From Acidimicrobiia bacterium (GTDB lineage Bacteria; Actinomycetota; Acidimicrobiia; Spongiisociales; ZC4RG35), in the NCBI GenBank assembly GCA_028285585.1, contig JANQOU010000008.1:1-64000 (forward strand): a DNA stretch of 64,000 bases. Direction: 5' to 3'. Made by a program: the position numbers and the translations under genes. Every line of letters begins with the position of its first letter. Within the stretch, counting starts at the first letter, position 1. The notes below the pieces were generated by a model that saw only the letters and a list, made by a program, of their open reading frames with translations, made no database searches and had not been told where the DNA came from. Shown piece by piece: positions 63,605 to 64,000 of the stretch.

Positions 63605-64000
63605 TTACCCGTCTACGGCCACCCCGTGGCCCCGCAACGCGACACCCCGGCCCAACCTGACCAGGTCGGACACGGACCGCGCGGCATCCGCGGCTTCGTC
63701 GACGGAAGCGAAGTAACCGAAACATGCCGAGCCGGAGCCGGTGAGACACACCGCGGTGTCCCAACGCTGCCTCATCTCGGCCATCAGCTCGGCTAGCTGT
63801 GGCTCCAGGTCGATGGCCGCGGGGAGCAAGTCGTTTCTCATCGGCATCGAATCACGCAATCCCGGTGGAAGATGATGGTCGGGCACCACCTCGCCTTCGG
63901 GTCCCTCCATCTCGTCCCAACGCCGGTACACCTCCGCAGACGACAACCCGAATTCGGGAACGACAACTGCGAATGCAAAACCCGCCAACGGGCGCATCGC
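63605..64000 (-). CDS. ispE: 4-diphosphocytidyl-2-C-methyl-D-erythritol kinase, C-terminal part (5' end outside window)
   Basis: The frame is open at the window edge. The visible 130 residues are the C-terminal half of a GHMP kinase: FAFAVVVPEFGLSSAEVYRRWDEM, RNDLLPAAIDLEPQLAELM and the family motif CLTGSGSACFGYF. This fits IspE (non-mevalonate isoprenoid pathway), whose usual length is about 290 residues, so about half lies outside. The ATG at 63997 is internal. Context (tRNA-Gln, glmU, prs) supports the call. Confidence 0.9.
   Translation of the reverse strand, partial: AMRPLAGFAFAVVVPEFGLSSAEVYRRWDEMEGPEGEVVPDHHLPPGLRDSMPMRNDLLPAAIDLEPQLAELMAEMRQRWDTAVCLTGSGSACFGYFASVDEAADAARSVSDLVRLGRGVALRGHGVAVDG

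Overview
The window looks like chromosome of an actinobacterium with fairly high GC. The markers are a WhiB1-like Fe-S regulator, a nickel superoxide dismutase, DUF3107, DUF3048 and DUF1385 proteins, and the gene order thrC-rho-rpmE-prfA-prmC-tsaC-glyA ahead of an F-type ATP synthase operon. The lipoproteins, the KorAB pair and the general style suggest a deep-branching, possibly uncultured member such as the Acidimicrobiia. That placement is inference. Many start codons on both strands sit 6-9 nt after a TAnnnT box, which points to widespread leaderless transcription.

Region by region: 1-1263 holds the end of an HNH protein and an APH-fold kinase. 1281-6587 (minus strand) is a compact nine-gene bacterial microcompartment (BMC) operon: rpiB, deoC, BMC-T, BMC-H, EutN-type vertex protein, aldehyde dehydrogenase, PduT-like BMC-T and two more EutN-type proteins. 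The three enzymes carry N-terminal amphipathic helices typical of encapsulation peptides. The most economical reading is a shell that cleaves deoxyribose 5-phosphate and oxidises the acetaldehyde to acetyl-CoA. This matches the sugar-phosphate-utilising (SPU) class known from bioinformatic surveys. A divergent HTH/coiled-coil gene (6647-7315) probably regulates it.

7312-18637 holds lipoproteins, a DMT transporter, metG, a nickel-SOD gene diverging from a one-ORF fusion of SodX-type protease and AlkA-type DNA glycosylase, an amidase, and a two-subunit 2-oxoacid:ferredoxin oxidoreductase. 18727-25439 (minus) holds argGH and the phenylacetyl-CoA epoxidase operon paaABCDE with its TetR regulator and a 20-bp palindromic operator. 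25634-29231 has an unknown membrane protein, an ABC-F ATPase, an SRPBCC protein and a MazF-type toxin-antitoxin pair. 29257-36271 is the full ATP synthase operon.

36472-46996 has a secreted CAP-domain protein with five 150-bp repeats, then the glyA/tsaC/prmC/prfA/rpmE/rho/thrC translation and termination block. 47054-52704 has tRNA-Arg(CCG) followed by a cluster of covarying hairpins, a photolyase, an epimerase-DUF2867 protein and a large DUF262-HNH-AlbA fusion that may be a defence nuclease. 52843-64000 has purKE, a cysteine-dioxygenase-like protein, Ku and a LigD-type ligase (NHEJ), yqeY, GDPD, whiB1 with a CRP-type operator, a LysM protein, a PQQ-type sugar dehydrogenase, prs, glmU, tRNA-Gln(TTG) and the end of ispE.

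All calls are from reading sequence; no database search was run.
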